This document shows, in pieces, positions 1 to 11,973 of a stretch of DNA of 64,000 nucleotides. Below the pieces are notes generated by a model. That model was not told the DNA's origin. It worked only from the letters and a program-made list of their open reading frames with translations, and did not search any database. The stretch comes from Zea mays (taxonomy: Eukaryota > Streptophyta > Magnoliopsida > Poales > Poaceae): positions 78,798,683-78,862,682 of the forward strand of contig NC_050096.1 of assembly GCF_902167145.1 (NCBI RefSeq). The letters run 5' to 3'. Numbering within the stretch: the stretch's first letter is position 1; every line of letters begins with the position of its first letter. Made by a program: the position numbers and the translations under genes.

Positions 1-73
1 AGTCCGGCCTCAGGTGCCATAGGAAGCTTTGCCTCGCCCAACCCTAGGGCTCGGCCCCCGTCTCGGCCTCGGA

Positions 74-358
74 CGATGGACTCCGCCTCGCCCGACCCCA
101 GGGATCGGACTCAGCCTCGGCTCCGGAAGACGATGGACTCCGCCTCGCCCGACCCCAGGGCTCGGACTCAGCCTCGGCTCCGAAAGACGACGAACTCCGC
201 CTCGCCCGACCCCAGGGCTCGGACTCAGCCTCGGCTCCGGAAGACGACGAACTACGCCTCGCCCGACCCCAGGGCTCGGACTCAGTCTCAGCTCCGTAAG
301 ACGACGAACTCTGCCTCGCCCGAGCCCAGGGATCGGACTCAGCCTTGGCCTCGGACAA
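74..358 (+). repeat. 57-bp tandem repeat inside Huck LTR
   Basis: Five head-to-tail units start at about 74, 131, 188, 245 and 302. Each carries GCCTCGCCCGACCCCAGGG followed by CTCGGACTCAGCCTCGG, with small differences. A more degenerate tail continues to about 450. Because 57 is a multiple of three, the block stays open in several frames on both strands, but no gene is implied. Confidence 0.9.
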
Positions 359-836
359 CGGTCTCCGCCTCGCCAGACCCGGGGCTCGGACTCGACCTCG
401 ACCTCGGAAGATAGACTCAACCTCGACCCCGGAGGAGCCTCCGCCTCGCCCGACCCAGGGCTCGGACCGACCACGTCACAGGGGGGCCATCATTACCCTA
501 CCCCTAGCTAGCTCATGCTACGGGGAACAAGACCGGCGTCCCATCTGGCTCGCCCCGGTAAACAAATAATGATGGCGCACCGCGTGCTCCATGACGACGG
601 CGGCTCTCAGCCCCTTACGGAAGCAAGGAGACGTCAGCAAGGACTCGACAGCCCCGACAGCTGTCCTTCCGCAAGGCTCCAGCGCTCCTCCGACGGCCAC
701 GACATCACATGAATAGGGTGCCAAAACCTCTCCGGCTGCCACGACGACATGTACATAGGGCTCTAGCTCCTCTCTGCTAGACACGTTAGCACACTGCTAC
801 ACCCCCCATTGTACACCTGGACCCTCTCCTTACGCC

Positions 837-844
837 TATAAAAG
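837..844 (+). promoter_or_regulatory. TATA box of Huck 5' LTR
   Basis: TATAAAAG lies in a GC-rich LTR about 285 bp before the LTR end and is conserved in the solo copy at 12446. It is the expected core promoter for the genomic RNA. Confidence 0.7.
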
Positions 845-1123
845 GAAGGTCCAGGGCTCTTGTTCGAGAAGGTTGGCCGCGCGGGAGAACGGGCCGACAC
901 GTAGGGCTCTCTCTCTCTCTCCCACGTGGACGTTGTAACCCCCTACTGCAAGCGCACCCGACCTGGGCGCAGGACAACACAAAGGCCGCGGGTTTCCCCT
1001 TTTGCCTGTCTCCTTTTCCCCCCCTTCGTGCTCCGTCTCGCGCCGACCCATCTGGGCTGGGGCACACGGCGACAATTTACTCGTCGGTCCAGGGACCCCC
1101 CCGGGGGCCGAAACGCCGACAGT

Positions 1124-1141
1124 TGGCGCACTAGGTAGGGG
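1124..1141 (+). promoter_or_regulatory. Primer binding site of Huck
   Basis: TGGCGCACTAGGTAGGGG begins two bases after the LTR end. The TGG start pairs with the CCA tail of a tRNA. The same motif, as TGGCGCGCCAGGTAGGGG, follows the LTR at 55449, so the form here is probably mutated. I cannot name the tRNA with confidence. Confidence 0.75.
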
Positions 1142-1181
1142 CCTGCTGCGTGTTGACGAACAGCTTCCCGTCAAGCTCCAG

Positions 1182-2111
1182 ATGGGTAGTCTCCAGCAAC
1201 CTTTCCAACCCGGGACGATTCTCCGTTTCGGGAGTCTTGAGTTCATGTCCCTCGACGGCGGCTACGACATGGCACTCCTTCCTCCGCCGCGCGACAGCGA
1301 TAATGGCGGCCGACAGCCCGCCCGCCGACGGCAGAATCAACGACGTCTTCCCCACGTGGCGGAAGAACAACATTCGGGTTTGTCCCGTCGCCTCCCCCGC
1401 CGACGGAGGAGAAGGCGGGGCAACCATGGCCAAGCAGGAGGCGGCACCTCGTCGGCTGTCGAGCGAGTCGACGGCGCCGGCGCCCCAACGGGGGACACAT
1501 CGGGCGACGACCTCGCGTCTGAGACGAAGACGAGCGCCGTTTCCCCGCAACACGCCAACTCCAAGCCAACGAACGACGCCAGCACGCTCGCGAGGGACTT
1601 GCTGGGCGTCACCCTCGTACCTGAGACGACGGTGCAGTCCATCCCTGACGCGACTTCGTCACCGCCTGTCGACCACGAGTTACCGACCGATTCCCATCTC
1701 ATGCCTTTTAGATCCAGCTGCGACCCACCGAGCGACCCCGCTTTGGTGGACGCTTTTATAAAGGCATGTTCAAACCCTCCGGGGTATCATATGCGGTCAC
1801 CCTGGGACCGGCTGACAGCCGTCTCGACCTACGGACCCTCGGGTTCCGAGGAAGATGACGACCCCGACTTTTGTTGGGATTTCTCTGGGCCCGGTAACCC
1901 CAGTGCCATGCGGGACTTCATGACCGCATGCGACTACTGCCTCTCCGATTGTTCCGATGGTAGCCGTAGCTTCAGCGACGAGGACTGCGGCCCAAGTCGT
2001 GAATGTTTCCACGTCGATCTAGGGGGTCCCGGTGAAGGCGACCATCTTGGTATGCCAGAAAACGGCGATCCCCTAGGTCTGCGCCTCGCGTTGACGTCCT
2101 TCGGGAGCTAG
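1182..2111 (+). pseudogene. gag: Huck gag, N-terminal part
   Basis: This frame opens at an ATG 60 bp after the primer binding site and runs 309 codons to TAG. The product begins MGSLQQPFQPGTILRFGSLE and is arginine-rich around residues 45-80, with an acidic, Ser/Asp-rich second half. Tat-lineage elements commonly have such a long, poorly conserved N-terminal gag extension. The terminal TAG is not native: a one-base loss near 2103 throws the frame off, and the gag continues in another frame from about 2104. The start is chosen because the same leader-plus-ATG spacing is seen in the element at 55493. Confidence 0.7.
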
Positions 2112-4426
2112 CTGTGGTCCCAATCCCTGCGGGGGGTCAGGACGCACAGCTCGAGCAAATCCGTGAGGTGCAGACCAGGCTCGACGAGGGAGCAAGAACA
2201 CTTGAGCAGTTCTGGTGGAACATCGGGCAGGAATGGGCAGACCGAGCTCCAGCCGGAGAAGCGCGTCATCTGCCCCAGGGCATCCAGCTCCGCATTGCCG
2301 ACGACGTTAGGGCAAGGCCGCCACCGGCTTCCAGTGGGGTCGGCCAAAACTTGGCTGCAGCAGCAATACTTCTCTGCGCGATGCCGGAACCATCGACCAC
2401 CGAAGGGCGGCGTATCTAGGGAGAGCTCAAGAATCTCCTGGAGGATGCCGCGGTCCGACGGGCCGAAAGCTCTGCCTCCCGAAGGCAGGGGTACCCCTCG
2501 GAGCATCGCGCCGCAACTTCCCGAATTATGCGGGAAGCCTCGGTCCACACTGGGCGCACGCGCAACACGGCGCCTGCGGCCCCGGGTCGCCTCGGCAACG
2601 AGCACCACCACCGCAACCGTCGAGCCTACCTCGATGAGAGGGTGCGCCGAGGCTACCACCCCAGGCGTGGGGGACGCTACGACAGCGGGGAGGATCGGAG
2701 TCCCTCACCCGAACCACCCGGTCCGCAGGCTTTCAGCCGGGCCATACGACAGGCGCCGTTCCCGACCCGGTTCCGAACCCTGACTACCATCACAAAGTAC
2801 TCAGGGGAGACGAGGCCGGAAATGTGGCTCGCGGACTACCGACTGGCCTGCCAGCTTGGTGGAATGGATGATAACAACCTCATCATCCGCAACCTCCCCC
2901 TGTTCCTCTCCGACACCGCTCGAGCCTAGCTGGAGCATCTGCCTCCGGGGCAGATCTCCAACTAGGACGACCTGGTCCAAGCCTTCGCCGGCAACTTCCA
3001 GGGCACGTACGTGCGCCCTGAGAACTCCTGGGATCTCCGAAGCTGCCGCCAGCAGCCGGGAGAGTCTCTCCGGGACTACATCCGCCGATTCTCGAAGCAG
3101 CGCACCGAGCTGCCCAACGTCACCGACTCGGACGTCATCAGCGCATTCCTCGCCGGCACCACCTGCCGCGACCTGGTGAGCAAGCTGGGTCGCAAGACTC
3201 CCACCAGGGCGAGCGAGCTGATGGACATCGCCACCAAGTTCGCCCTTGGCCAGGAGGCGGTTGAGGCCATCTTCCGGAAGGACAAGCAGCCCCAGGGCCG
3301 CCAGCCGGAAGATGTCCCCGAGGCGTCCACTCAGCGCGGCGCCAAGAAGAAAGGCAAGAAGAAGTCGCAAGCGAAACGCGACGCCGCCGACGCGGACCTT
3401 GTCGCCGCCGCTGAGTACAAGAACCCTCGGAAACCTCTCGGAGGTGCCAATCGCTTCAACAAGATGCTCAAGGAGTCGTGCCCCTATCATCAGGGGCCCG
3501 TCAAGCACACCCTTGAGGAGTGCGTCATGCTTCAGCGCCACTTTCACAAGGCCGGGCCACCTGCGGAAGGTGGCAGGGCCCACAACAACGACAAGGAGGA
3601 TCACAAGGCAGAGGAGTTCCTCGAGGTCCACGACTGCTTCATGACCTACGGTGGGCAAGTGGCGAACGCCTCGGCTCGGCACCGCAAGCAAGAGCTTCGG
3701 GAGGTCTGCTCGGTAAAGGTGGCGGCGCCAGTCTACCTAGACTGGTCCGACAAGCCCATCACCTTCGACCAGGGCGACCACCCCGACCGCGTGCCGAGCC
3801 CGGGGAAATATCCGCTCGTTGTCGACCCCGTCATCGGCAACATCAGGCTCACCAAGGTCCTCATGGACGGAGGCAGCAGCCTCAACATCATCTACGCCGA
3901 GACCCTCGGGCTCCTGCGGATCGATCTGTCCTCGATCCGGGCAGGCGCGATGCCTTTTCACGTGATCATCCCCGGGAAACACGTCCAACCCCTTGGACAA
4001 CTCGATCTACCCGTCTGCTTCGGGACTCCCTCCAACTTCAGAAGGGAAACCCTCACGTTCGAGGTGGTCGGGTTCCGAGGAACCTACCACGCAGTGCTAG
4101 GGAGGTCGTGCTACGCCAAGTTCATGGTCGTCCCCAACTACACCTACCTCAAGCTCAAGATGCCGGGCCCCAACGGGGTCATCACCATCGGCCCGACGTA
4201 CCGACACGCGTACGAATGCAACGTGGAGTGTGTGGAGTACGCCGAGGCCCTCGCCGAATCCGAGGCCCTCATCGCCGACCTGGAGAGCCTCTCCAAGGAG
4301 GCGCCAAACGTGAAGCGCCATGCCGGCAACTTCGAGCCAGCAGAAACGGTTAAGTCCGTCCCTCTCGACCCCAGCAACGACGCCTCCAAGCAGATCTGGA
4401 TCAGCTCCGAGCTCGACCCCAAATAG
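2104..4426 (+). pseudogene. gag-pro: Huck gag core and aspartic protease, interrupted by stops
   Basis: One frame encodes the gag core (retrotransposon-gag homology around 2760-3280), a Lys/Arg-rich stretch near 3340-3390, a Cys/His motif around 3478-3530 (CPYHQ then HTLEEC), and the retroviral-type protease with active-site DGGS near 3865. The frame is interrupted by TAG at 2417, 2927 and 2963 and closes at TAG 4424-4426. The first three sit where CAG or TGG is expected. The 4424 amber lies between protease and RT, at the same alignment position as an amber in the element at 58319. Product role: capsid formation and polyprotein cleavage in a virus-like particle. This copy is non-functional. 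Confidence 0.85.
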
Positions 4427-7400
4427 GAAGTTGTGCTCGTCGACTTTCTCCGCGCGAACTCCGAAGTTTTCGCGTGGAGTCCCTCGGACATGCCTGGCAT
4501 ACTGAGGGATGTCGCCGAGCACTCGCTGGATATCCGAGCTGGAGCCCGACCCGTGAAGCAGCCTCTGCGCTGATTCGACGAAGAAAAGCGCAGAGCCATA
4601 GGCGAGGAGATCCACAAGCTGATGGCCGCAGGGTTCATCAAAGAGGTATTCCATCCTGAATGGCTTGCCAACCCTGTGCTTGTGAGAAAGAAAGGAGGGA
4701 AATGGCGGATGTGTGTAGACTACACTGGTCTAAACAAAGCATGTCCGAAGGTTCCCTACCCTCTGCCTCGTATCGATCAAATCGTGGATTCCACTGCTGG
4801 GTGCGAAACCCTGTCTTTCCTCGATGCCTACTCAGGGTATCACCAAATCAGGATGAAAGAGTCCGACCAGCTCGTGACCTCTTTCATCACACCTTTTGGC
4901 ATGTACTGCTACGTTACTATGCCATTTGGTTTGAGGAATGCAAGGTGCATGAACCACGTGTTCGGCGAACACATTGGTCGAATGGTCGAGGCTTACGTCG
5001 ATGACATCGTAGTCAATACGAGGAAAGCCTCCGACCTCCTCTCCGACCTTGAAACGACATTTCGGTGTCTCAAGGCGAAAGGCGTAAAACTCAATCCCGA
5101 GAAGTGCGTCTTCGGAGTCCCCCGAGGCATGCTCTTGGGGTTCATCGTCTCCGAGCGGGGGATCGAGGCCAACCCGGAGAAAATCGCGGCAATCACCAAC
5201 ATGGGGCCCATCAAGGACTTGAAAGGCGTACAAAGGGTCATGGGATGCCTTGCGGCTCTGAGCCGCTTCATCTCGCGCCTCGGCGAAAGAGGCCTACCTC
5301 TGTACCGCCTCTTAAGGAAGACCGAGCGCTTCACTTGGACCCCCGAGGCCGAGGAAGCCCTCGGGAACCTAAAAGCGCTCCTCACCAGCGCGCCCATTTT
5401 GGTGCCCCCGCTGCCGGAGAAGCCCTCTTGATCTACGTCGCTGCTACCACTCAGGTGGTCAGCGCCGCGATCATGGTTGAGAGACGAGAAGAAGGGCATG
5501 CATTGCCCGTCCAGAGGCCGGTCTACTTCGTCAGTGAGGTACTGTCCGAGACCAAGATCCGCTACCCACAAATTCAGAAGCTGCTGTACGCGGTGATTCT
5601 GACGCGGCGGAAGTTGCGACACTACTTCGAGTCTCATCCGGTGACTGTGGTGTCATCCTTCCCCCTGGGGGAGATCATCCAGTGCCGAGAGGCCTCGGGT
5701 AGGATTGCAAAGTGGGCGGTGGAAATCATGGGCGAGACAATCTCGTTCGCCCCTCGGAAGGCCATCAAGTCCCAAGTCTTGGCGGACTTTGTGGCTGAAT
5801 GGGTCGACACCCAGCTTCCAGAAGCTCCGATCCAACCGGAACTCTAGACCATGTTTTTCGACGGGTCACTAATGAAAACAGGGGCAGGCGCGGGCCTGCT
5901 CTTCATCTCGCCCCTCGGGAAGCACCTCCGCTACGTGCTGCGCCTCCATTTCCCGGCGTCCAACAACGTGGCTGAGTATGAGGCTCTAGTCAACAGGTTG
6001 CACATCGCCATCGAGCTAGGGGTCCGACACCTCGACGCTCGCGGTGACTCGCAGCTTGTCATCGACCAAGTCATGGAGAACTCCCACTGCCGTGACCCGA
6101 AGATGGAAGCCTACTGCGACGAGGTTCGGCGCCTGGAAGACAAGTTCTACGGGCTCGAGCTCAACCACGTCGCCCGACGATACAACGAGACTGCGGACGA
6201 GCTGGCTAAGATAGCCTTGGGGCGGTCAACCGTCCCTCCCGACGTCTTCTCCCGAGACCAACATCAACCCTCAATCAAGACCGACGACACGCCCAAGCCC
6301 GAGGCACCCTCGGCTCAGCCCGAGGCACCCTCGGCCCCCGAGGGTGAGGCACTGCGCGTCGAGGAAGAGCGGAATGGGGTCCCGCCTAATCGAGACTGGC
6401 AGACCTCGTACCTGCAATATCTCCACCGAGGAGAGCTGCCCCTCGACCGAGCCGAAGCTCGACGACTGGCGCGGCGCGCCAAGTCGTTCGTCTTGCTGGG
6501 GGACAGGAAGGAGCTCTACCACCGCAGCCCCTCCGACATCCTCCAGCGATGCATATCCATCGCCGAAGGCCAGGAGCTCTTACAAGAAATACACTCGGGG
6601 GCTTGCGGTCATCACGCAGCGCCTCGAGCCCTTGTTGGAAATGCTTTCCGACAATGTTTCTACTGGCCGACCGCGGTGGCCGACACCACTAGAATTGTCC
6701 GCACCTACCAAGGGTGTCAATTCTACGCAAGGCAGACCCACCTGCCCGCTCAGGCTCTGCAGACAATACCCATCACCTGGTCGTTTGCTGTGTGGGGTCT
6801 GGACCTCGTCGGTCCCTTGCAGAAGGCACCCAGGGGCTACACGCACCTGCTGGTCGCCATCGACAAATTTTCCAAGTGGATCGAGGTCCGACCCCTAAAC
6901 AGCATCAGGTCCGAACAGGCGGTGGCATTCTTCACCAACATCATCCATCGCTTTGGGGTCCCGAACTCCATCATCACCGACAACGACACCCAGTTCACCG
7001 GCAGAAAGTTCCTGGACTTCTGCGAGGATCACCACATCCAGGTGGACTGGGCCGCCGTAGCTCACCCCATGATGAATGGGCAGGTAGAACGTGCCAACGG
7101 CATGATTCTGCAAGGACTCAAGCCGAGGATCTACAACGACCTCAACAAGTTCGGCAGACGATGGATGAAGGAACTCCCCTCGGTGGTCTGGAGTCTGAGG
7201 ACAACGCCGAGCCGAGCCACGGGCTTGACACTGTTCTTTCTAGTCTATGGGGTCGAGGCCATCTTGCCCACAGACTTAGAATACGGTTCCCCGAGGGCGA
7301 GGGCCTACGACGACCAAAGCAATCGAACCAACCGAGAAGACTCACTGGACCAGCTGGAAGAGGCTCGGGACATGGCCTTACTACACTCGGCGCGGTATCA

Positions 7401-7637
7401 GCAGTCCCTGCGACGCTACCACGCCCGAGGGGTTCGATCCCGAGACCTCCAGGTGGGCGACTTGGTGCTTCGGCTACGACAAGACGCCCGAGGGCGGCAC
7501 AAGCTCACGCCTCCCTGGGAAGGGCCGTTCGTCATCGCCAAGGTTCTGAAGCCTGGGACGTAGAAGCTGGCCAACAGTCAAGGCGAGGTCTACAGCAACG
7601 CTTGGAACATCCGACAGCTACGTCGCTTCTACCCTTA
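4427..7637 (+). pseudogene. pol: Huck reverse transcriptase, RNase H and integrase (broken pol)
   Basis: The same frame continues past the amber at 4424 into RT: CVDYTGLNKACPK near 4710, FLDAYSGYHQIRM near 4818, and the catalytic YVDD near 4995. A TGA at 4571 replaces an expected CGA, and a one-base loss in a C run near 5408 shifts the frame. The RT-linked RNase H spans about 5425-5830. TAG at 5845 replaces a Trp codon just before a second RNase H-like domain (FDGS, AEYEAL, GDSQLV; 5851-6230). Integrase has its zinc region near 6590-6740 and core near 6785-7130 (WGLDLVGP, ITDND, GQVERANG), followed by a GPF/Y-type tail (PWEGPFVI). A TAG at 7561 breaks the last 25 codons; the native stop is TAA at 7635. 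A dual RNase H is typical of the Tat lineage. Confidence 0.88.
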
Positions 7638-8638
7638 AGATGCTTTCAAGTTGTTCATACACCTCGTTCACATACAAAGTCTAACCATCAAGGAAGGGTC
7701 AGCCTTGCCTCGGCAAAGCCCGACCCTCCCTCGGGGGCTAGAAGGGGCGAACCCCCTCTGCGTCAAAATTTTCCTCGGAAAGGGTCTTTCTGCCAGAATG
7801 TCTTTCGTGCTTTTCGACTACTTCAAAAGTGGGATCTTGAAAACGACGGAGTACACGTAAGAAGCCAAGGTCAACAGAGCCGAGGGACTCCTACGCCTCC
7901 GGGATACGGATACCTCACTCATCACCTTCGCACGAGGCAACTCACACTTGGTTAAGCGGTTCAGTTAGCCGACAGGCGAGTCCTAGTGCTCGAAATGAGG
8001 AAAACACGTCTTCACGCCAAAATACATACATGTTCAGGCCCCGACAGCCATAATGAATAGAACACCGGCACTCAAGGTGCCATTACAAACGGAACTCCGG
8101 TTCCACCCCCGCAGATACGAACAACCCCCCACATTGGAGGGCCTGCGGGGCAACGAAACCCCTGGTGGCTCGCCGACGCCCGCTCCGGCAGCACCGACAA
8201 CAACCTCCGCTCCAGGTGGCTAAACAGCATCATCGATGGCCTCAGGGCGGACGCCGCTGCAACAAGGCCCTCGCCCACGTCCCCACTCGAGGGGCGAGGA
8301 CAAGCTATCAAAGCCAAAGAGCCGGAGTCCCGGAGCGCGGATGGTGGCGGTGATCCCGTCGGCGACGAGGACTTCTTCAGCCGCCACCACCTCAGCGCTG
8401 ACGACGGAAGCCATCTGCCCACCGGCAGATCCCCACTCGGATCCTCCCGGACGGGCGAACACCGACCTCCGCGCAGAGGCGCCGTACCGGGGCAAAGGCA
8501 GGACAGCCCAAGAACACGAACGCCGCCCTAGCAGCGTGAGACGTCTTGGGCGGTCCTCCGGTGCGTGCGGCGCGACGACCGCTCTCGCGGCGGGAGGGGG
8601 CACCGGGAGCCGAGCCAGAGCCAGCTGAGCCAGCGAGC

Positions 8639-9091
8639 TCAACGCGCTGAAGCTGACGACGCTCGCCGCCGACCAGCCCCGCGTTGTCGAAGTCCGACCC
8701 TCCCGCTAGGTCGGTGAGCGCCCTCTCCCCTGAATGCTGAGGGAGAAGGTGACCCACGAACCCGCGCGGGATGTAGAGCTCCGGCCCAGTCCGGCCTCTG
8801 CCCCAGCCAGGATGATGAAGATCCTTGAAGCTGAGGGCGGGGCAGAGGTCGCAGCCCGGCTTGCTTCTCCCCACCATCAAACTGGTGGTCACCGTCTTGG
8901 GTGACCACCGGCGAGGGGATGCAGCCGGGCTGTCTGATGAAAATCCTTGAAGCCGAACGATGGCTGATAGGTACCAACTTCCGCGAAGTTGCATTCCTCC
9001 AACGACGACAAGGTGGAAGAACCGCGGGCGCTCCCCATCCGGGGGCTCGGAAGGTGGAAGGACGCGAGGCATGAAGGGAGTGCGAAGACAT
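8639..9091 (-). pseudogene. Possible decayed antisense ORF in Huck 3' region
   Basis: A minus-strand frame opens at ATG 9091, about 28 bp downstream of a TATA-like TTTAAAAG (9126-9119, minus). It runs 150 codons with no domain I recognise. A second minus frame (8392-9072) overlaps it, so the GC-rich composition alone could explain both. I list it because the two other Tat-lineage elements in the window have antisense genes in the same place. Coding status is unproven. Confidence 0.25.
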
Positions 9092-10016
9092 GGTTGCCTT
9101 CCAAGGGGGTCACCCTCCTTTTAAAGGCAACTCTCCCCACTTGCGTCCTCAGCCGGCGCGAACCGAGTCTTCTCCAACACGCTCCAAGGTCCTCCCCCTA
9201 CGACGCGGGGGCTGGGTCCCACGCGTCATGCAAGCTGGCCCAGGGCAGAAGAAGCCAAACCACCGCGTGCGGTGCGCGTAACTGCTTAGCGGCTACAAGC
9301 GCTCCTCCACTTTCGCCCAGACCAGCGGGTGAAAGAGCGGACCGCCATGCAGGCGGCATGTAGCCGCACCAAGGGGGCGCACCCTTTCGACTTCGACGCG
9401 TCCAGCATGGAGGCCCAGGCACGCACGTCATGTAACAGGCGCGCCGGTTACTACGTGCAAGAAACTGCATCGCCACTCGCGCCAGTACCGCGCCTTCTCG
9501 ACTGCGGAACCGGTGCCGCGACTCGAGGCGACCCTGCGCATGACCCGACAGTGCCAACCAAGCATATCGGTCACGGGTCAGTCAGCCGCGGGAGAAGGCG
9601 CGACGATCGATACGGCCAGAAATGGGCCGGCAGTAATGGCGGTGGCAGCCGGGCGGAAGCAGCAGTCAAGTCGTCAGCAAGCTCACGTCCCCTCCTGGGA
9701 CAGCGGGAAAGCCCTCTCCCACGGTGTGAAGAGGACATGCCCGTGTTCCGTTCCCCGAACGGCTCACGCACGCACAACGGCTGCCCCGCAAACCAATCGT
9801 CCTGTCGCATTAACTCTGCGGCAGGACAGGCGGCACCTTTGGCAGGCGCAGCAGGCGACGCTTCACCTCCGCCATAATGACCGCGTCAAAAAAGGTGTGC
9901 CACGTCATTCGATTTTGTATCCTTTTCCACTCCCTCTTTCTCTCTCTTGCCACAAGGACCGGGAAAGGGGATACTCCGAAAGGGATCCTTCTCCGCGAAG
10001 AAAGCGGGCCCCGAGC

Positions 10017-10245
10017 CCCCCTACTGATCAGAGGTTCGAAGGCCGGCCCCTCGGAAGGGTTCAACAGCCGCCTCAGAGCACTCGGGCTCCGCGCCCACTA
10101 CTGGTCAGAGGTTCGAAGGCCGGCCCCTCGGAAGGGTTCAACGGCCGCCTCAGGCCACTCGGGCTCCGCGCCCCCTACTGATCAAGGGTTCGTAGGCTGG
10201 CCCCCGAAGGGTTCTAACAGCCGCCTCAGAGCACGCAGAGCGAGG
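10017..10245 (+). repeat. Three-copy tandem repeat of about 76 bp in Huck 3' region
   Basis: Three imperfect units start near 10017, 10093 and 10170. Each contains GATCAGAGGTTCGAAGGCCGG-like sequence followed by GGAAGGGTTCAACAGCCGCC. The third unit is the most diverged. No function is evident. Confidence 0.8.
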
Positions 10246-10966
10246 GATGACCCTGGGTACGTTCGATACATAACCAAGGCTCGGGCTTCGCTCCCGAGGT
10301 ACCCTATGACATTTCCGAGACCGACGGGAACGATTTTGTAACGGAATCCCACTAGAGGGAGGCATCGAGCCCTCGGACCCCTTCAAAAGGGGACCGGGTC
10401 CGGCAAATCACCCGCAGGTACTTTTGGAGCGCGCCTCCGGGCCACTAGCCGACCCCTAACGAATGGGGCACGGGCGTCCACTCGGATTACCCATTAGCAA
10501 CTCACTGGAGACACCATGTTCGGCGCCCTCCGAGGGCAACATGGCGCTTTCCCCTTTCCTCCTTGCGGAAAGGCGACGCAGGGGCGTATGTAAAAAAGCC
10601 AAGTCTGTCCTTGACCGTCCTCTCGATCTGTGCGGAGGCGCGGGGGCTGCTCTCGCAAACCCGGCTCCGGTCAAACCGTTGACAACGTCAACATACCAGC
10701 CCGAGAACTTGGGACTCGACTATGCACCTGGGCTACGGCCAGTTCGCATGAGGGAACAACCAGACCGGCCGAAGCATCACGAAACGCGCTAAGACCTCGA
10801 AGGAGTCAAATCACTCCTCCGAGGCCTCAGGGGCTACACCCGGCGGGTGCGCTCGCGCGCACCCACCGGAACGAAACGCAACCGAGAAAGGCCGGTCCCC
10901 TTGCAAAAAAGTGCGACAAAATCCTCCAAGTGAGTATCAACACTCCCTTCGAAGCTCGAGGGCTAC

Positions 10967-10977
10967 TGTCGGGGACC
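10967..10977 (+). repeat. 11-bp stub of Huck 3' LTR
   Basis: TGTCGGGGACC follows the polypurine-like GAGGGCTAC exactly where the 3' LTR should start. It equals the first 11 bases of the Huck LTR at 11143, and the sequence then becomes unrelated. This marks a deletion or rearrangement breakpoint. Confidence 0.7.
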
Positions 10978-11688
10978 TAAGTGTTAAATTAAAGGCAAGC
11001 CCCGGTTTTATGCATAACCGTTTATATATGCTATTTAACTATACTTAATGTTTGTAGGCTTGTACTGTGCACTTAAGTGTAGGAGTTGCCTGAAACCCTA
11101 GTTGCATGAACTCAGGATTCCTTTTGAGATGGATACTAGTATTGTCGGGGACCATAATTAGGGGTACCCCCAAGACTCCTAATCTCAGCTGGTAACCCCC
11201 ATCAGCACAAAGCTGCAAAGGCCTGATGGGTGCGATTAAGTCAAGGCTCAGTCCACTCAAGGGACACGATCTCGCCTCGCCCGAGCCCAGCCTAGGGCAA
11301 GGGCAGCCGACCCCGGAGGATTCACGTCTCGTCCGAGGGCCCCCTCAAGCAACGAACACACCTTCGGCTCGCCCGAGGCCCAGTCTTCGCCGAGAAGCAA
11401 CCTTGGCCAGATCGCCACGCCGACCGACCGTATCACAGGAGCATTTAATGCAAGGATCGTCTAACACCTTATCCTGACGAGCGCTCTTCAGTCGACAGAG
11501 CCGAAGCGACCGCAGTCACTTCGCCGCTCCACTGACCGACCTGACAAGAAGACAGTGTCGCCTGCGTCGCTCCGACTGTTGTGCCACTCGACAGAGTGAG
11601 TCTGACAGCAGCCAAGTCTGGCCTCAGGCGCCATAGGAAGCTCTGCCTCGCCCGACCCCAGGGCTCGACCCCCGTCTCGGCCTCGGAC

Positions 11689-11973
11689 GATGGACTCCGC
11701 CTCGCCCGACCCCAGGGCTCAGACTCAGCCTCGGCTCCGGAAGACGATGGACTCCGCCTCGCCCGACCCCAGGGCTCGGACTCAGCCTCGGCTCCGGAAG
11801 ACGACGAACTCTGCCTCGCCCGACCCCAGGGCTCGGACTCAGCCTTGGCTCCGGAAGACGACGAACTCCGCCTCGCCCGACCCCAGGGCTCAGACTCAGT
11901 CTTGGCTCCGGAAGACGACGAACTCCGCCTCGCCCGAGCCCAGGGCTCGGACTCAGCCTTGGCCTCGGACGAC
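11689..11973 (+). repeat. 57-bp tandem repeat inside solo Huck LTR
   Basis: Five units start near 11689, 11746, 11803, 11860 and 11917, homologous to those at 74-358. The same unit count in both LTRs suggests that the array is an old, stable feature of this family. Confidence 0.88.

Larger units (their letters stand above)
1..1121 (+). repeat. Huck 5' LTR, partial (3' two thirds)
   Basis: It matches the solo LTR at 11143-12728 from about 11615 onward and ends in GCCGACA directly before the primer binding site. The two copies differ at many positions, so they are not the two LTRs of one recent insertion. It contains the 57-bp repeat block, a TATA box and a CT-rich stretch near 910-922. Confidence 0.9.
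7638..10966 (+). other. Huck 3' non-coding region
   Basis: About 3.3 kb lie between the pol stop and the 3' LTR stub. No sense-strand gene is supported. The region is GC-rich and has a possible decayed antisense ORF (8639-9091) and a three-copy repeat (10017-10245). It ends in GAGGGCTAC just before the LTR start, the usual polypurine-tract position in these elements (compare GGGGCTAC before 47122). Long 3' regions with extra or antisense ORFs are common in Tat-lineage elements. Confidence 0.7.
1..10977 (+). mobile_element. Huck-type Ty3/Gypsy LTR retrotransposon, truncated at both ends
   Basis: The order is partial 5' LTR, primer binding site, gag, protease, RT, RNase H (two domains), integrase, a long non-coding 3' region, and an 11-bp stub of the 3' LTR. 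This order and the second RNase H-like domain after the RT-linked one place it in the Tat lineage of Ty3/Gypsy elements. The LTR sequence, its 57-bp GC-rich repeats and the TGTCGGGGACC terminus match my memory of the maize Huck family. The copy is dead: at least six nonsense codons and two frameshifts break gag-pol. Its left end lies outside the window; by alignment to the solo LTR at 11143, about 470 bp of the 5' LTR are missing. The lineage call is secure; the family name is recalled, not searched. Confidence 0.88.

Noticed and set aside
10..511. Several long overlapping open frames on both strands (also at 11581-12178)
   Set aside because: They follow the 57-bp LTR tandem repeat. A period divisible by three keeps many frames open; there is no domain and no start context.
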